DNA from: Bacteroidota bacterium
Lineage (GTDB): Bacteria > Bacteroidota > Ignavibacteria > Ignavibacteriales > Ignavibacteriaceae
Reading direction: 5' to 3'
NCBI GenBank assembly: GCA_021790055.1
Contig: JAJYIL010000077.1
Span: 1,001-9,950 of the forward strand
DNA: 8,950 nt
Part shown: piece by piece, positions 8,039-8,950 of the stretch
Layout: every line of letters starts with the position of its first letter
How positions within the stretch are numbered: the first letter of the stretch is position 1
The notes under the pieces: generated by a model
The model's input: the letters and a program-made list of their open reading frames with translations, nothing else
What the model was told of the DNA's origin: nothing
Database searches by the model: none
Position numbers and translations under genes: made by a program

Positions 8039-8072
8039 CCTCTGTATCGCTGAAAACGGTACAGAGGTTTTT
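8039..8072 (+). terminator. Rho-independent terminator after the secreted mosaic protein
   Basis: The arms CCTCTGTATCG (8039-8049) and CGGTACAGAGG (8057-8067) form an 11-base-pair stem (one G-U) around the loop CTGAAAA, followed directly by TTTTT (8068-8072) and more T-rich sequence. It begins 24 bases after the stop codon. No T-run exists on the opposite side, so it acts only on rightward transcription. Confidence 0.9.
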
Positions 8073-8247
8073 ATATTTCACATTCACCCAGATTTTTTTG
8101 TTATCATAGTCTCGTCTTTACACTTTCAACCAAAGGCAGATACACTTCTGGCGGAAATCGGATAGATGAATCAAGACAGATTACGATAAGATATAAAAGC
8201 TAAGTAAACAATTATCTTAATAACACAATTTACGTGATTCAGAATTC

Positions 8248-8277
8248 TTGAGATTATTATAGTTTATAGTTTATATT
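8248..8277 (+). promoter_or_regulatory. Candidate σ70-like promoter for the BNR-repeat protein
   Basis: TTGAGA (8248-8253) and TATATT (8272-8277) each match the σ70 consensus at five of six bases, with an 18-base spacer. The spacer contains a short tandem repeat of TATAGTT. Transcription would begin near 8284, about 60 bases before the start codon at 8347. The region is very AT-rich, so chance matches are more likely than usual. Confidence 0.4.
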
Positions 8278-8346
8278 TAATGATATAAATAATTAGAAGT
8301 ATTACCATTTTATCTATAAATTTTTATAACTTAAGGAGCAATGCGG

Positions 8347-8950
8347 ATGTGTCCATCAGCTTTACATAGATTCATGGTTTGTCTTTTAGTAGTTATCCTT
8401 TCCAAAGCGACATTACATTCCCATACAATTATGAAAAGCGGAGAGAGAAATTATTTTATATCCGACAGCAGCTTAAATGCAATGCGCTGGCGGCTTGTCG
8501 GTCCATTCAGAGGCGGGCGCGCTCTTGCAGCAGCGGGTATTCCCGGAAACAACACAACATTTTATTTTGGTGCAGTAGACGGCGGAATATGGAAGACCAC
8601 AAATGCCGGTTTAACATGGAATCCAATCTCAGACGGACAGGTCAACCCTTCAATTGGTGCTATTGCAGTATCTCAATCCAATCCTGATATAATCTATGTA
8701 GGAACCGGAGAAGCAGATATGCGTTCCGATATTACTTACGGCGACGGAGTCTACAAATCAACAGACGGCGGCGAACACTGGCAGCATATTGGTTTAGATG
8801 ACTCGAGGCATATTGGTAAAATTTTAATCGATCCTAAAAATCCAAATGTTGTTTTAGTTGCTGCTCTCGGCTCAGCATATGCTCCAAGTTATGAAAGGGG
8901 AGTTTTTAAAACGACAGACGGAGGAAAGCTCTGGAAACAAGTTTTAATTA
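8347..8950 (+). CDS. Exported BNR/Asp-box repeat protein, sortilin-like β-propeller (partial, runs off the right edge)
   Basis: The first 201 residues are visible. The N terminus has a signal-peptide-like hydrophobic stretch (FMVCLLVVILS), so export is likely. The mature part opens with MRWRLVGPFRGGRA, typical of large bacterial proteins annotated as sortilin-like or glycosyl-hydrolase BNR-repeat proteins. Three Asp-box motifs are present: TTNAGLTW (84-91), STDGGEHW (138-145) and TTDGGKLW (189-196), spaced 54 and 51 residues apart, as expected for successive propeller blades. Between them lie strands such as PDIIYVGTGEADMR and PNVVLVAALGSAY. Asp boxes are structural, so enzyme activity is not implied. 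Start: ATG at 8347 sits eight bases after AAGGAG (8333-8338); the ATG at 8341 is only two bases after it and is less likely. Such proteins usually reach about 1000 residues, so most of the gene, including any sorting domain, lies outside the window. Confidence 0.85.
   Translation, partial: MCPSALHRFMVCLLVVILSKATLHSHTIMKSGERNYFISDSSLNAMRWRLVGPFRGGRALAAAGIPGNNTTFYFGAVDGGIWKTTNAGLTWNPISDGQVNPSIGAIAVSQSNPDIIYVGTGEADMRSDITYGDGVYKSTDGGEHWQHIGLDDSRHIGKILIDPKNPNVVLVAALGSAYAPSYERGVFKTTDGGKLWKQVLI

Noticed and set aside
8187..8219. Inverted repeat TAAGATA / TATCTTA in the AT-rich gap
   Set aside because: Seven-base AT-only arms separated by 19 bases are expected by chance in this composition.
8379..8687. 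102-codon open frame overlapping the BNR-protein gene
   Set aside because: It is out of frame with the clear Asp-box protein starting at 8347, and its translation is Arg/Cys/Ser-rich without recognisable motifs.

Overview
The window looks like chromosomal DNA from a Bacteroidota-related bacterium, most likely Ignavibacteria or a close relative. The best evidence is the long secreted protein at 4712-8014, which ends in a type IX secretion (T9SS) sorting domain with the NYPNPFNPST motif common in that group. The AT-leaning base composition and the large extracellular β-domain proteins agree with this. The assignment is by recognition only; no database search was possible.

Layout from left to right. 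Positions 1-1786 (minus strand) hold the first ~595 codons of DNA polymerase I (polA): the 5' nuclease, a proofreading exonuclease with its catalytic residues intact, and the start of the polymerase domain; the rest lies beyond the left edge. Positions 1787-1995 are a divergent control region with a good promoter candidate for the rightward genes. Positions 1996-3816 encode the potassium transporter Kup. It is followed 17 bases later by a short-chain dehydrogenase/reductase (3834-4532) that resembles dihydropteridine reductase. These two genes probably form an operon. Positions 4533-4711 are a control region with a weak inverted repeat, a σ70-like promoter and a strong hairpin that buries the ribosome binding site of the next gene.

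Positions 4712-8014 encode a 1100-residue secreted mosaic protein: signal peptide, cohesin-like domain, two SdrD-B-like domains, a DUF11-like domain, a long region I cannot assign, a carbohydrate-binding-like jelly roll, and a T9SS C-terminal domain. A clear rho-independent terminator follows (8039-8072). Positions 8073-8346 are an AT-rich gap with a promoter candidate near its right end. From 8347 to the right edge runs the start of an exported BNR/Asp-box (sortilin-like β-propeller) protein.

The genes fall into housekeeping functions (DNA repair and replication, K+ uptake, a reductase) on the left and secreted proteins on the right. I see no mobile element, CRISPR array, tRNA or rRNA. The most unusual items are the ribosome-site-sequestering hairpin before the mosaic protein, the unassigned core of that protein, and the dihydropteridine-reductase-like enzyme in a Kup operon.
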